In this document: positions 1 through 7,696 of the stretch, one piece after another
Layout: each line of letters starts with the position of its first letter
Numbering within the stretch: position 1 is the first letter of the stretch
From: Treponema sp. UBA1747
GTDB lineage: Bacteria; Spirochaetota; Spirochaetia; Treponematales; Treponemataceae
Length of the DNA: 19,084 nucleotides
Assembly: GCA_002315375.1 (NCBI GenBank)
Contig: DCHR01000037.1
Coordinates: forward strand, 1-19,084
Direction of reading: 5' to 3'
Notes under the pieces: model-generated
The model's input: only the letters and a program-made list of their open reading frames with translations
Database searches by the model: none
What the model was told of the DNA's origin: nothing
Program-made: the position numbers and the translations under genes

Positions 1-77
1 GATTCATGGGAATGGGTAACAACCCAATGGTAGGCTGCACTGTTGCATGTGCAGTAGCAGTTGCAGGTTCTTTCTAA
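1..77 (+). CDS. C-terminal fragment of an unrecognised hydrophobic protein
   Basis: The reading frame that begins at base 3 is open from the window edge to a TAA at 75-77 and gives the last 24 residues of a protein, ending in AVAVAGSF. The tail is rich in Gly, Ala, Val and Met and contains MGMGNNP, so it looks like the end of a membrane segment. A perfect intrinsic terminator follows 23 bases after the stop, which supports a real gene end in this orientation. I do not recognise the family. A very loose resemblance to the Gly/Ala-rich C-terminus of sodium-pump decarboxylase beta subunits is too weak to use. The gene starts outside the window. Confidence 0.55.
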   Translation, partial: FMGMGNNPMVGCTVACAVAVAGSF

Positions 78-100
78 TAGAAAACTAACCTAACGCTAAA

Positions 101-129
101 AACCTCCTGAGAAATCAGGAGGTTTTTTT
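101..129 (+). terminator. Intrinsic terminator of the left-edge gene
   Basis: A perfect 10-bp stem AACCTCCTGA / TCAGGAGGTT encloses a GAAA tetraloop and runs into seven T residues (123-129). It lies 23 bases after the stop of the partial gene, so it is read on the + strand. Confidence 0.93.
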
Positions 130-183
130 ATGCACATGCGGAGGTACAACCGTGGCGAGTTTTGCTGGTTTTTGCACAATCGG

Positions 184-215
184 AAAGACAGTCGTTCGAG
201 ATTGTTGTCTTTTTT
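184..215 (+). terminator. Possible second terminator-like hairpin
   Basis: AAAG plus ACAGTC at 184-193 can pair with GATTGT (200-205) and, after a three-base bulge, CTTT (209-212); six T residues follow (210-215). It sits between the strong terminator at 101-129 and the next promoter. It could be a back-up terminator, the hairpin of a dispersed repeat, or chance folding. The bulge makes it much weaker than the other terminators here. Confidence 0.3.
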
Positions 216-216
216 C

Positions 217-245
217 TTCACAAAATTCATATGCAAAGATATAAT
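217..245 (+). promoter_or_regulatory. Sigma70-type promoter of the YARHG gene
   Basis: TTCACA (217-222) and a consensus TATAAT (240-245) are separated by exactly 17 bases. Transcription would begin near 252. This excludes the upstream in-frame ATG codons at 130 and 136 as starts and points to ATG 259 or 265, leaving a leader of only about 7-13 bases. Confidence 0.7.
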
Positions 246-258
246 TTCTTTTTGGATA

Positions 259-1170
259 ATGTATATGAAAAAAAATTTAAAAATCGTTTTTGCACTTATC
301 AGTCTTTGTCTTTTCTCAAAACTTTTTGCAAATGGAAACACATTAACAAATGTACCGGAAGACTATCTTGGAACTTATATACCGGCCCAGATGGAAATGC
401 TCTTAAAAGAATATATGTCTTATGAAAAAGCCTTAAGCACTATTGCAGCCTCAAGCTACGATATTTTACTCCTAGATAAAGATATCTGTTATTCTCAAGT
501 TGAATTTTATGATGGATACGCCGTTGAAGCAGAGGATTTTAATAAATGGGCCTTTGTTTCAAGAGGTAACGATAAATTCATCATTGATGAAAACGGTATT
601 TCCTACAGAAGATTATGTAAAGAAACAGGTGCTGCAGGTTATACAGCTTACGGGGAAGATGTCCTTAAAATCCTCTGCCACGATGTTCTTGATAACAAAG
701 ATATTTCAATTAATGGCAATAAAATAAAGATTGCGGGCGTTGAATACAGAATAGAACTCTCTACATTTTACGGATCAAAAGATTGTGTCATGAATTTAAG
801 AAATGACACAGGCATCTGTTTCATGATGCTTGATGGAGTATCTGCAAACATAGTCAATGCTGTTCCCGGTGAATACAAAATGATGTGGGAACCGGGAACT
901 GAGATTCTTCAGACAATTCCCCTCTTTTACTGGAAAGATTCCTCTTATCCAAATATTAACGGATGGAAATACAGAAACTCCAAAAAAGATTTAAGACTCT
1001 TAAGAAATCTTTTTTACGCAAAACACGGATACATTTTCAAATCTGCTGATTTAAAAGAAATATTCGAAAAGTTTGATTGGTATAAACCAAACAGCAAATT
1101 CTCAGAAAATTCTTTGAGCAACTGGGAAAAAAACTGTCTTCAAGATATTACAAAATACGAAGAGCAGTAA
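259..1170 (+). CDS. Secreted/periplasmic YARHG-domain protein
   Basis: The 303-residue product has an N-terminal signal peptide: KK at 4-5, a hydrophobic core around residues 9-22 and a likely signal peptidase I site after LFA (A24). The C-terminal region (about residues 238-300) matches the YARHG domain: the pattern LRLLRN, then YAKHG at 253-257 (Arg replaced by Lys), then an aromatic segment with DWYKPN. YARHG is a small extracellular domain of unknown function found in bacterial envelope proteins. The middle region (25-235) has no family I recognise. The reading frame stays open back to 130, but that part overlaps a terminator and lies upstream of the promoter, so I start at ATG 259; ATG 265 is equally possible. 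There is no clear ribosome binding site beyond a weak GGAT. The gene is read in the same direction as the alpha-galactosidase but each has its own promoter. Confidence 0.82.
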   Translation: MYMKKNLKIVFALISLCLFSKLFANGNTLTNVPEDYLGTYIPAQMEMLLKEYMSYEKALSTIAASSYDILLLDKDICYSQVEFYDGYAVEAEDFNKWAFVSRGNDKFIIDENGISYRRLCKETGAAGYTAYGEDVLKILCHDVLDNKDISINGNKIKIAGVEYRIELSTFYGSKDCVMNLRNDTGICFMMLDGVSANIVNAVPGEYKMMWEPGTEILQTIPLFYWKDSSYPNINGWKYRNSKKDLRLLRNLFYAKHGYIFKSADLKEIFEKFDWYKPNSKFSENSLSNWEKNCLQDITKYEEQ

Positions 1171-1180
1171 AATCTCCTCA

Positions 1181-1209
1181 TTGACTGAAATCTCTTTTTC
1201 TCAAATAAT
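1181..1209 (+). promoter_or_regulatory. Promoter of the GH27 gene, predicted leaderless
   Basis: TTGACT (1181-1186) and AATAAT (1204-1209) are spaced by 17 bases. The expected start of transcription, 7 bases beyond the -10, falls on the A of ATG 1216. There is no Shine-Dalgarno sequence, and an in-frame TGA at 1184-1186 rules out an upstream start, so leaderless translation is the simplest reading. Confidence 0.7.
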
Positions 1210-1215
1210 GGTTCT

Positions 1216-3483
1216 ATGGTAAAACGTTTAACTTTACTGGCAGCCACAGCAATATTTTTTGCTGCCTGTACTTCAACCCCACCGGGCTCCCCCGTTTCAG
1301 GTACAAATGGGTCAGAGGGGACAGCCCCCGTTAAAACCACAGAAAAGAAATCAGTCAAAAAGGATAACGATATGAATGCAATCAATATAAAAAACAGTGA
1401 CTACCGCTACGACAGCTTTAATAACGGAAAAGTACTTCCCTTCATGGAAGGCAAAAAGAAAGGACTTCCGGCCATGGGCTGGAACAGCTGGAATGCCTTT
1501 GGAAGTGCAAACACTGAAGAACTTACAAAAACCATGGCAGACAAATTCCTTGAACTGGGCCTTGATAAACTGGGATATAAATACATTATCCTGGATGACG
1601 GCTGTTACAAGCCTGCCCGCATTGACGGAAAGCTTTCCAACGAACCGGTAAAGTTTCCTTCAGGTTTCAAGGCCCTTTCCGATTACGTTCATTCAAAAGG
1701 CCTGAAGTTCGGCATGTACAACGACATCGGAACAAACCTTTGTGCAGGAGCAGCCGTTGGAACCTGCGGTCACGAAGATGTTGATGCAGCCTCCTACATG
1801 GAATGGGGAGTTGATTTCCTTAAAGTGGACAACTGCTATTACCTTTGGGACAATGCCACCTTCAGTAACGCAGAAAATGCCCGCTATGTTTACGCACCGA
1901 ACATCCGCAGTATCAGAATCGAAGGCAAAGGTCTTAAAAACGGCATTGAACTTTCGGCCGCAAAAAACGGAAAGATTACAGGGCGCGGTGCCAGACTGGA
2001 AAACAACGTTGCAACAAATATCGGAACCTTTGACGGAACAGGGCCTGAAAACACACCTGTAGGACTTCAGAGCGGAGAACTGGAATTTGAAGTGGAAGTT
2101 CCATCTGCAGGGGAATACAAACTTTACGTTGAATATGCCACAGGTCGGGAACCGGGCCAGGGGGAATGGCTTCAGGTTGCTGTAACAAATATCGAACAGG
2201 ACGGACTTTTCTTTGACGGATTCCTTCCTGCCACAGAAAACAAGGATTCCTTCGGATTGTCACCGGATATTTCTATCCAACTTAATGAAGGCAAAAATAT
2301 AATCCGACTTATGAACCACCGACGCCAGGAAAATACCCTTTCTTCTTATGCAAAGCTTCTGGAAGAAATCAACAAAATCAAACCGGATAACGATCTGGTT
2401 TTCAGCACCTGCGAATGGGGAAAAACACAGCCTCAGAACTGGGCTTACAAAGTGGCAAACAGCTGGCGCATTCTTAATGATATTACCTTTGCTGTGGGGG
2501 CGCCTGGAAATCCGGGAAAAGGAAACTGGGTTGACGGTTATACACCAAGTGTAACTTCCCAGTACAACAAAGCCGTAATCATGGACGAGTTTGCGGGCTT
2601 AAACAAAGGCTGGAATGATCCTGACATGCTCATGATTGGCATGGACGGTCTGACACCGGAAATGAACCGCACCCACTTTGCCATGTGGTGCATGATGAAC
2701 TCTCCTCTTATGCTGGGAATGGATCTGCGCCGGGTTCAGAAAGACGACTGGATGTACAACATCATTACAAATGAAAAATTAATCGCACTGAACCAGGATA
2801 TGCTTGGTGTTCAGGCAAAAAGAATCAAAGCTGTTTTTAAAAGAGGAAACGGACTTGCTAAAGTTGAAAACCCGGCAACCTCTTACAGCCGGAACAATGA
2901 CCGCCTGGATATTCTGGCAAAACCTCTTTATGACGGAAGCATTGCCATTTCTTTCTTCAACTTAAGTCAGACCATCACTTACGAAAACATAATGGTAAGC
3001 ATGAAAGACATTATGGAAGCTATCGGAAGCAAAATGCCAGTCCGCCCGGACTATGTAAACGCACAGAAACTGGTTGTGGAAAATCTCTGGACCGGAGAAA
3101 AATCTGAAATCAACTGGACCAATGATAATGCTGCAACCGGAATCTTGCTTTCATCTGGAACGCTTGCCCCATGTGACAACCTGACTTTACGTATCAGTCC
3201 TGCAGAACCTATGGAGCGCCGTCATGTGGCAAAATCAGTTCATGAATATCTTTTGAATACTCTTCATGAAGCAGACGAAGAAAACTGGGATGCAGCCAAA
3301 GAACTTCAGGATCTTTATGACTGCCGTGTGTGTGTTCAGCACATCGCACAGGTTTACGTAAAAGGAATTATGGAAGCTACAGAAGAAAATGATGAACTCT
3401 TTGGAGGGAGAAAACCAATTACAAAAGAAGAAACGGCCGTAATTATTGAACGGGTTCTGGACAAATCAAAAAGAGTAAAATAA
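1216..3483 (+). CDS. GH27 alpha-galactosidase lipoprotein with inserted carbohydrate-binding-like module
   Basis: This 755-residue exported enzyme should release alpha-galactosyl residues from galacto-oligosaccharides or galactomannan. A signal peptide ends in FAAC, with Cys18 as the probable lipidation site (a relaxed spirochaete lipobox), followed by a low-complexity linker. The GH27 barrel begins near residue 84 (MGWNSWN at 87-93, DDGCY at 127-131). The nucleophile is Asp205 in KVDNC and the acid/base Asp422 in WRILND; WNDPD is at 465-470 with Asp468. Between nucleophile and acid/base, about residues 224-375 form an extra beta-rich segment (GEYKLYVEYA, then NIIRLMNH), typical of CBM6/35-like sandwiches. 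The GH27 beta domain ends near 658. Residues 659-755 are a helical extension whose last part resembles one S-layer-homology motif (KGIM, then PITKEE and RVL). The function is secure; the roles of the insert and tail are inferred. Confidence 0.93.
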   Translation: MVKRLTLLAATAIFFAACTSTPPGSPVSGTNGSEGTAPVKTTEKKSVKKDNDMNAINIKNSDYRYDSFNNGKVLPFMEGKKKGLPAMGWNSWNAFGSANTEELTKTMADKFLELGLDKLGYKYIILDDGCYKPARIDGKLSNEPVKFPSGFKALSDYVHSKGLKFGMYNDIGTNLCAGAAVGTCGHEDVDAASYMEWGVDFLKVDNCYYLWDNATFSNAENARYVYAPNIRSIRIEGKGLKNGIELSAAKNGKITGRGARLENNVATNIGTFDGTGPENTPVGLQSGELEFEVEVPSAGEYKLYVEYATGREPGQGEWLQVAVTNIEQDGLFFDGFLPATENKDSFGLSPDISIQLNEGKNIIRLMNHRRQENTLSSYAKLLEEINKIKPDNDLVFSTCEWGKTQPQNWAYKVANSWRILNDITFAVGAPGNPGKGNWVDGYTPSVTSQYNKAVIMDEFAGLNKGWNDPDMLMIGMDGLTPEMNRTHFAMWCMMNSPLMLGMDLRRVQKDDWMYNIITNEKLIALNQDMLGVQAKRIKAVFKRGNGLAKVENPATSYSRNNDRLDILAKPLYDGSIAISFFNLSQTITYENIMVSMKDIMEAIGSKMPVRPDYVNAQKLVVENLWTGEKSEINWTNDNAATGILLSSGTLAPCDNLTLRISPAEPMERRHVAKSVHEYLLNTLHEADEENWDAAKELQDLYDCRVCVQHIAQVYVKGIMEATEENDELFGGRKPITKEETAVIIERVLDKSKRVK

Positions 3484-3514
3484 AAAGAACGGGAACTTAA
3501 AGTTCCCGTTCTTT
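3484..3514. terminator. Bidirectional terminator between GH27 and MATE genes
   Basis: A 13-bp perfect stem (AAAGAACGGGAAC at 3484-3496 with its complement at 3502-3514) begins directly after the GH27 stop codon and ends two bases before the MATE stop codon. A-rich and T-rich ends make it usable from both strands for this convergent pair. Confidence 0.9.
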
Positions 3515-3516
3515 AT

Positions 3517-4863
3517 TTAATCAACACTAAAAAGTTTCTTTTTGCGAATGTAGAGGTAACGGAACCAGGCTGTAATACCACTTATTCCCCAGACAATTCC
3601 TACAGACCACCAGATTCCCCATACACCTATAAGGGGAACCATGGTCAAAAGAACAGGAACTGTAAAACGCCCGATTACTTCTACAATGCCGTTGAAAAGG
3701 GCAAAGAAAGCATCACCGATTCCATTCATATATCCCCGCACCACATAAATTAAGCCAAGGAAAACATAAAAAACACTGGTGATTCTCAGAGCCAGAGTAC
3801 CCATTGAAATAACTTCTTCTTCATTTACGAAAATCGAAGTAATCTGACGGCCGAAAATCTGCATTACAATTACCATAAGAACAGTAAACACAACCATAAC
3901 ATACATTGCTTTGTGGTAACCTTCCGTCATACGATCCTGCTTTCTGGCACCGAAGTTCTGGCCGGTAAAAGTGGAAAGAGCTGCACTCAAAGTCTGATAA
4001 GGCTGGTGAATAACCTGTTCTATACGACTCGTTGCAGTGAAGGCAGCAACGGCTACCGCTCCGAAGGAATTTACAACTCTCTGGAGAGCCATTGTTGAAA
4101 TGGCAATAAGACTGAACTGGAGGGAAAGAGGAATTCCGATTTTTACGGAGCGCCTGATAATATCACTATTAATCTTCAGATCATGTTTAGTGAGTTTAAA
4201 ATATGGATTTGTTTTGAATGCAAAAGCAAGACAAAGTGCACCTGAAACAAACTGAGAAATTAAAGTTGCGAGACCTGCTCCCAGAACACTCAGATGAAGA
4301 TTTTTTACAAAAACAATATCGAGAATTGTATTCAGAATGCAGGAAAAAATCAGGAAATACAAAGGAGTTCTGGAATCCCCAAGAGCTCTCAGCATGGAAG
4401 ATACATAATTGTAAACTGAAACAAAAACCAGCCCGACACACAGAATCCTCAGGTAACCCAAAGCATCCTTAAAAACATTTCCAGGAGTCTGCAGCATTTT
4501 TAGTAACGGGTCTGCCAGAAAAAAAGCAAGAATCCCGACTACCAGAGGGAAAATCATCATAATGTAGCCAACATTTGAAATGCAGCTTTTTACATTTTTT
4601 GTGTTATTTTCACCAAAGGACTGTGAAGTTACAATTCCACCACCGGCACCAATTCCATTACACAAAGCAAAAAAGAAGAAGGACATTGGACCTGTAACAC
4701 CAATAGCGGCAAGAGCATCAGCTCCTACAAGCTTTCCTACAACAACAGAATCCACAATGTTATAAAGCTGCTGGAAAATATTGCCAATAAGCATAGGAAT
4801 GGAAAAACGAATGAGAAGGCTTATCGGATTCCCTTCTGTCATATTCAATGTCGATTTCTTCAT
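3517..4863 (-). CDS. MATE family multidrug/toxin exporter
   Basis: The 448-residue protein has about 12 hydrophobic segments and the usual length of MATE transporters, which expel organic cations or toxins in exchange for H+ or Na+ across the inner membrane. The N-terminal half carries the typical FSIPMLIGNIFQQLYN and VDSVVVGKLVG stretches (about residues 19-43). The second half carries the pseudo-symmetric counterpart HQPYQTLSAALSTFTGQNFG. The sequence style matches the MepA/NorM-like branch common in Clostridia and spirochaetes; the substrate cannot be deduced. The ATG at 4863 has no ribosome binding site. A TATTCT at 4878-4873 lies 9 bases before it, but no convincing -35 is visible. The gene converges on GH27 and diverges from the YihY-CNBD gene. 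Confidence 0.93.
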   Translation of the reverse strand: MKKSTLNMTEGNPISLLIRFSIPMLIGNIFQQLYNIVDSVVVGKLVGADALAAIGVTGPMSFFFFALCNGIGAGGGIVTSQSFGENNTKNVKSCISNVGYIMMIFPLVVGILAFFLADPLLKMLQTPGNVFKDALGYLRILCVGLVFVSVYNYVSSMLRALGDSRTPLYFLIFSCILNTILDIVFVKNLHLSVLGAGLATLISQFVSGALCLAFAFKTNPYFKLTKHDLKINSDIIRRSVKIGIPLSLQFSLIAISTMALQRVVNSFGAVAVAAFTATSRIEQVIHQPYQTLSAALSTFTGQNFGARKQDRMTEGYHKAMYVMVVFTVLMVIVMQIFGRQITSIFVNEEEVISMGTLALRITSVFYVFLGLIYVVRGYMNGIGDAFFALFNGIVEVIGRFTVPVLLTMVPLIGVWGIWWSVGIVWGISGITAWFRYLYIRKKKLFSVD

Positions 4864-4943
4864 ACTAATAGTAGAATATCACTTGCCCTGATTGTATCTC
4901 CATAATGGAAATCCATGAGTTTATAACGATTTTCTTTAGTCAT

Positions 4944-4972
4944 TTTACCGAAAACCATTTTTATCATATAAT
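4944..4972 (+). promoter_or_regulatory. Promoter of the YihY-CNBD gene, predicted leaderless
   Basis: TTTACC (4944-4949) and a perfect TATAAT (4967-4972) are 17 bases apart. The ATG at 4973 abuts the -10, so it cannot be the start if this promoter is used. The next in-frame ATG, at 4979, coincides with the expected transcription start, giving a leaderless message. Confidence 0.7.
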
Positions 4973-4978
4973 ATGAGC

Positions 4979-6217
4979 ATGAAACAAAACAAATCAATTA
5001 AACTTTTTCAGCGCGTATGGCTTACTTATTCAAACTTTCTACGAAACAGTTTATTCGAAGGCGCAGCATCCTGTTCCTTTGGATTTGTTTTTTCTTTCAT
5101 CCCGATCATAATGATGGCCCTGAGTATCGCCAGTTCCATACTTGCAAAATACCCTGCAATAATGAACTATCTTCTGGATCTCTGTGACAACTTTTCTGAA
5201 ATCTATGACATAAGACCTCTCATCCGGAATTTTTCTCAAAAGCAGAATGTTTCTATTTTTGACATTATCCTTTGGGTTTGGGTTATCTGGATAGCACGAA
5301 AACTTTTCCTTTCTATTGCAAGAAATATTTCAAGCATTTTCCATTCGGAAACTCCTCAGAAAGGTTATGTCATTCAGGCTATGACTTTTATCGGGGAAGT
5401 AGCCCTGATTCTCGGACTGGTTGCAATCGTAATCACATCATTTCTTCTGAACAGATTTTTTACACTTCCTGGCTTCACATTTTTAGGCGAGCAGTTCCCT
5501 CTGTTATTCGGACATTTCATGAGCCGCCTCTCTACCATCATTTTCTACAGTGTTATTTTCCTTTTTACGTTTCTGGTCTATCGTTTTGAATCCCGGACAG
5601 CACCACGCTATACCTTATGCCTCTGGAACGCCGCCCTCTTCACTGCAACTTTCTACGTTATTTCTTTCTTCATCAATAAGTTCACAAACTTTTCAAACTA
5701 TACCCTTATTTACGGTGCCATCAGTTCTGTCATTATTCTTATGATGAAAGTATACATGTTCTTCATGTGTTTCCTTTTATATGCCCAGAATGTTTACGTT
5801 ACCCAGAATTTCGATTCACTTCTTTTCTGTGAAATGTACATGCTTCCTTCCATCAATTCACAAAAAGGAATCAACAAATTAAAATGTCTTATTTTCACAA
5901 ATCCGTCAGACCTGCAGGATGAAGAAAACACAATGTACTGTAAGGAAGGAGATATAATTTATTCGCAGGGAGATGAATCAGAATTTGTTTATTTCATCAA
6001 AAAAGGAAAAGTTATTGAAGAACTGGAAAATAAAGAAGAAAAAACTTTTGATGAAGGAGTTTTCTTTGGAGAAAAGTCAGCCGTTCTGAAGCGTCCCCGC
6101 AAAGGAACTACATCAGCTGCCTGTGACTGCGAAATCATCAAAATCGATGCCGATACCTTCCGTTCCCTGTTAATCAAAAACCCAAGAGCATCAGCCTTTG
6201 CAATGCGCAAACTTTAA
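4979..6217 (+). CDS. YihY/BrkB-family membrane protein fused to a cyclic-nucleotide-binding domain
   Basis: The N-terminal ~290 residues of this 413-residue protein are a polytopic YihY/BrkB (formerly 'ribonuclease BN') membrane domain: an amphipathic start, GAASCSFGFVFSFIPI near residue 25, then about five further hydrophobic segments. The C-terminal part (about 310-413) is a CAP-type cNMP-binding domain: the beta-roll KEGDIIYSQGDESEFVYFI, a GE pair with Glu365, and PRKGTTSA with Arg374. These are the two residues that normally contact the ribose and cyclic phosphate; the usual PRxAT reads PRKGT. The membrane domain's function is not established in any organism. The fusion suggests a transporter or flippase-like protein gated by a nucleotide, which is inference. 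I chose ATG 4979 over ATG 4973 because the latter directly abuts a TATAAT box. It converges on the GH5 gene. Confidence 0.88.
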   Translation: MKQNKSIKLFQRVWLTYSNFLRNSLFEGAASCSFGFVFSFIPIIMMALSIASSILAKYPAIMNYLLDLCDNFSEIYDIRPLIRNFSQKQNVSIFDIILWVWVIWIARKLFLSIARNISSIFHSETPQKGYVIQAMTFIGEVALILGLVAIVITSFLLNRFFTLPGFTFLGEQFPLLFGHFMSRLSTIIFYSVIFLFTFLVYRFESRTAPRYTLCLWNAALFTATFYVISFFINKFTNFSNYTLIYGAISSVIILMMKVYMFFMCFLLYAQNVYVTQNFDSLLFCEMYMLPSINSQKGINKLKCLIFTNPSDLQDEENTMYCKEGDIIYSQGDESEFVYFIKKGKVIEELENKEEKTFDEGVFFGEKSAVLKRPRKGTTSAACDCEIIKIDADTFRSLLIKNPRASAFAMRKL

Positions 6218-6242
6218 AAGACTAACCACATAAAGATAAACA

Positions 6243-6277
6243 AAAAAGCCTTTTCGCTGAACACGAAAAGGCTTTTT
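6243..6277. terminator. Bidirectional terminator between YihY-CNBD and GH5 genes
   Basis: A 14-bp perfect stem AAAAAGCCTTTTCG (6243-6256) pairs with 6264-6277 around a 7-base loop. It has T tracts on both strands and lies between the two convergent stop codons. Confidence 0.93.
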
Positions 6278-6281
6278 CTAT

Positions 6282-7538
6282 TTAGTAATTCTCACGAATA
6301 CCATTCATCATTAATGGAGAAGTTACGTTTCCAGTTGCACGATCCACAACTTCCTGAGTATCCCAGTAGAAACTTGTGAAGCCGCGGGCACGGGATTCTT
6401 TAATGAAGAAGCTTGTAAACTTTGCTCCTTCTTCATCAGTAGTTGAGTCCCATTTTTTTGAACCGTCTTCGTTCTTTCCTGGGAAACGTCGTGACAAAGT
6501 TCCCCATTCACCGATGATTACAGGCATGTCATATTTTATTGCATATTTCTGAACTCTGTCGAATTCATATTTGACACCACCTTCAAAAGATGACTTCCAT
6601 TCCGTTGTCCAGTTAGGAAGCCAGGTTTCTTTTGACCATACAAAATCTTTCGGGGAATAAATATGAACTTCCATTATCAGTTTCTTCTCGCCTGCACTGT
6701 CTGTTGGCTTTACAAAGTTTTTCAGATTTGCTTCTTCCGATGAACAACAGTATGTTCCTACCATCAGGTTTCTTGTAGCATTCTTTCCGCCAGTAGAACG
6801 AATTATATCAATAAAAAGCTGATTCCACTGATTTACAACACGAACGGCTTCTTCAGAACCATTACCCCAGTTGTTATCAGCAGAAATCATTTCGTTTGTT
6901 CCACAAAGAATCAGTCTGTCAGAATAATCTTTGAAAGTATTTCCAACTACTGAATATAAATTCGAATATAATTCATTATATGCGTCATAAGCTCTATCAG
7001 AAGCTTCAACCCAACCATCTGTTCCACCGTCATGATGTGTATTCAAAAGACAATACATATCTTCTTCGATGACCCAATCAACAACTTCCTTTACACGATT
7101 AAGCCAGGCAGAATCAACATTACCGGTTTCAAAGTCTACGTGTTCCGCCCAGGTAACAGGAACACGAACTGCATTGAAACCAAGTTTTTTTATTCCCTTA
7201 ATCAGATTCTTCGATGTTACTGGCTGACCCCATGCTTTTTCCCAGTCTACAGGTCTTTTTTGAGTGTATTTTAAAATCCAACCTTCTTCCCCATTTAAAA
7301 ATTGAGTCTCATTATAGGAAGTTGAATCAAAACCATTTCCAAGGTTTACTCCGCTTCGCATATTATAAACTGCTGCAAAAGCATCTTCACCTTCCTGGAA
7401 CAAATCATCTGGGCGAACCCATTCTTCATTAAGTCCCGAATTACCTACAGGCTCTTCCTTTGTAGTACATCCGGTTAATTCCCAAACAAATAAAGCGACT
7501 GATAAGCCCAAAAGAAACTTTCTTAGATTTTTTTTCAT
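6282..7538 (-). CDS. GH5 family glycoside hydrolase lipoprotein (endo-beta-glucanase or mannanase type)
   Basis: The 418-residue product begins with a lipoprotein signal peptide whose lipobox is LTGC (Cys24), so the enzyme should be anchored in an envelope membrane. The catalytic domain is a GH5 clan-A barrel: NLGNGFD near residue 65, GFNAVRVPVTW after strand 3, the acid/base Glu216 in TNEM, the HIY motif in EVHIYSP, and the nucleophile Glu344 in IIGEWGT. The domain fills the protein, with no binding module. Substrate (cellulose, mixed-linkage glucan, xyloglucan or mannan) cannot be fixed from sequence alone; NEM instead of the usual NEP after the acid/base recalls clostridial and rumen endoglucanases. 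The start at 7538 has a strong site, AAGGAG, 7 bases upstream. The leader of over 80 bases back to the preceding terminator contrasts with the leaderless genes nearby. Confidence 0.9.
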   Translation of the reverse strand: MKKNLRKFLLGLSVALFVWELTGCTTKEEPVGNSGLNEEWVRPDDLFQEGEDAFAAVYNMRSGVNLGNGFDSTSYNETQFLNGEEGWILKYTQKRPVDWEKAWGQPVTSKNLIKGIKKLGFNAVRVPVTWAEHVDFETGNVDSAWLNRVKEVVDWVIEEDMYCLLNTHHDGGTDGWVEASDRAYDAYNELYSNLYSVVGNTFKDYSDRLILCGTNEMISADNNWGNGSEEAVRVVNQWNQLFIDIIRSTGGKNATRNLMVGTYCCSSEEANLKNFVKPTDSAGEKKLIMEVHIYSPKDFVWSKETWLPNWTTEWKSSFEGGVKYEFDRVQKYAIKYDMPVIIGEWGTLSRRFPGKNEDGSKKWDSTTDEEGAKFTSFFIKESRARGFTSFYWDTQEVVDRATGNVTSPLMMNGIRENY

Positions 7539-7622
7539 TTAATTCTCCTTCAAGAAAAATGAGTTCTCTATTCGAAAACCTCATTTATCGACTTCTATTC
7601 TATTCTGTAATAGGAAAAAGAC

Positions 7623-7667
7623 AAAAAATAAGCCCTTTCATTTTTATATGAAAGAGCTTATTTTTTT
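7623..7667 (-). terminator. Terminator downstream of the 82-aa protein gene
   Basis: A long hairpin pairs 7623-7641 with 7648-7666 (AAAAAATAAGC outer stem, one C-A mismatch, CTTTCAT inner stem, 6-base loop). On the - strand it ends in a T tract and lies 30 bases after the stop of the small gene. It is symmetric enough to act in both directions and separates the small gene from the GH5 gene. Confidence 0.85.
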
Positions 7668-7696
7668 AGATATGGTACGATACAACGTACAACCCG

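Noticed and set aside
130..258. N-terminal extension of the YARHG gene back to ATG 130
   Set aside because: It would overlap the upstream terminator and precede the consensus promoter at 217-245, and it would bury the signal peptide 43 residues inside the protein.
7560..7620. Operator-like CTATT...AATAG symmetry upstream of the GH5 gene
   Set aside because: Short AT-rich matches of this kind are expected by chance, and no convincing -35/-10 pair could be anchored to it.
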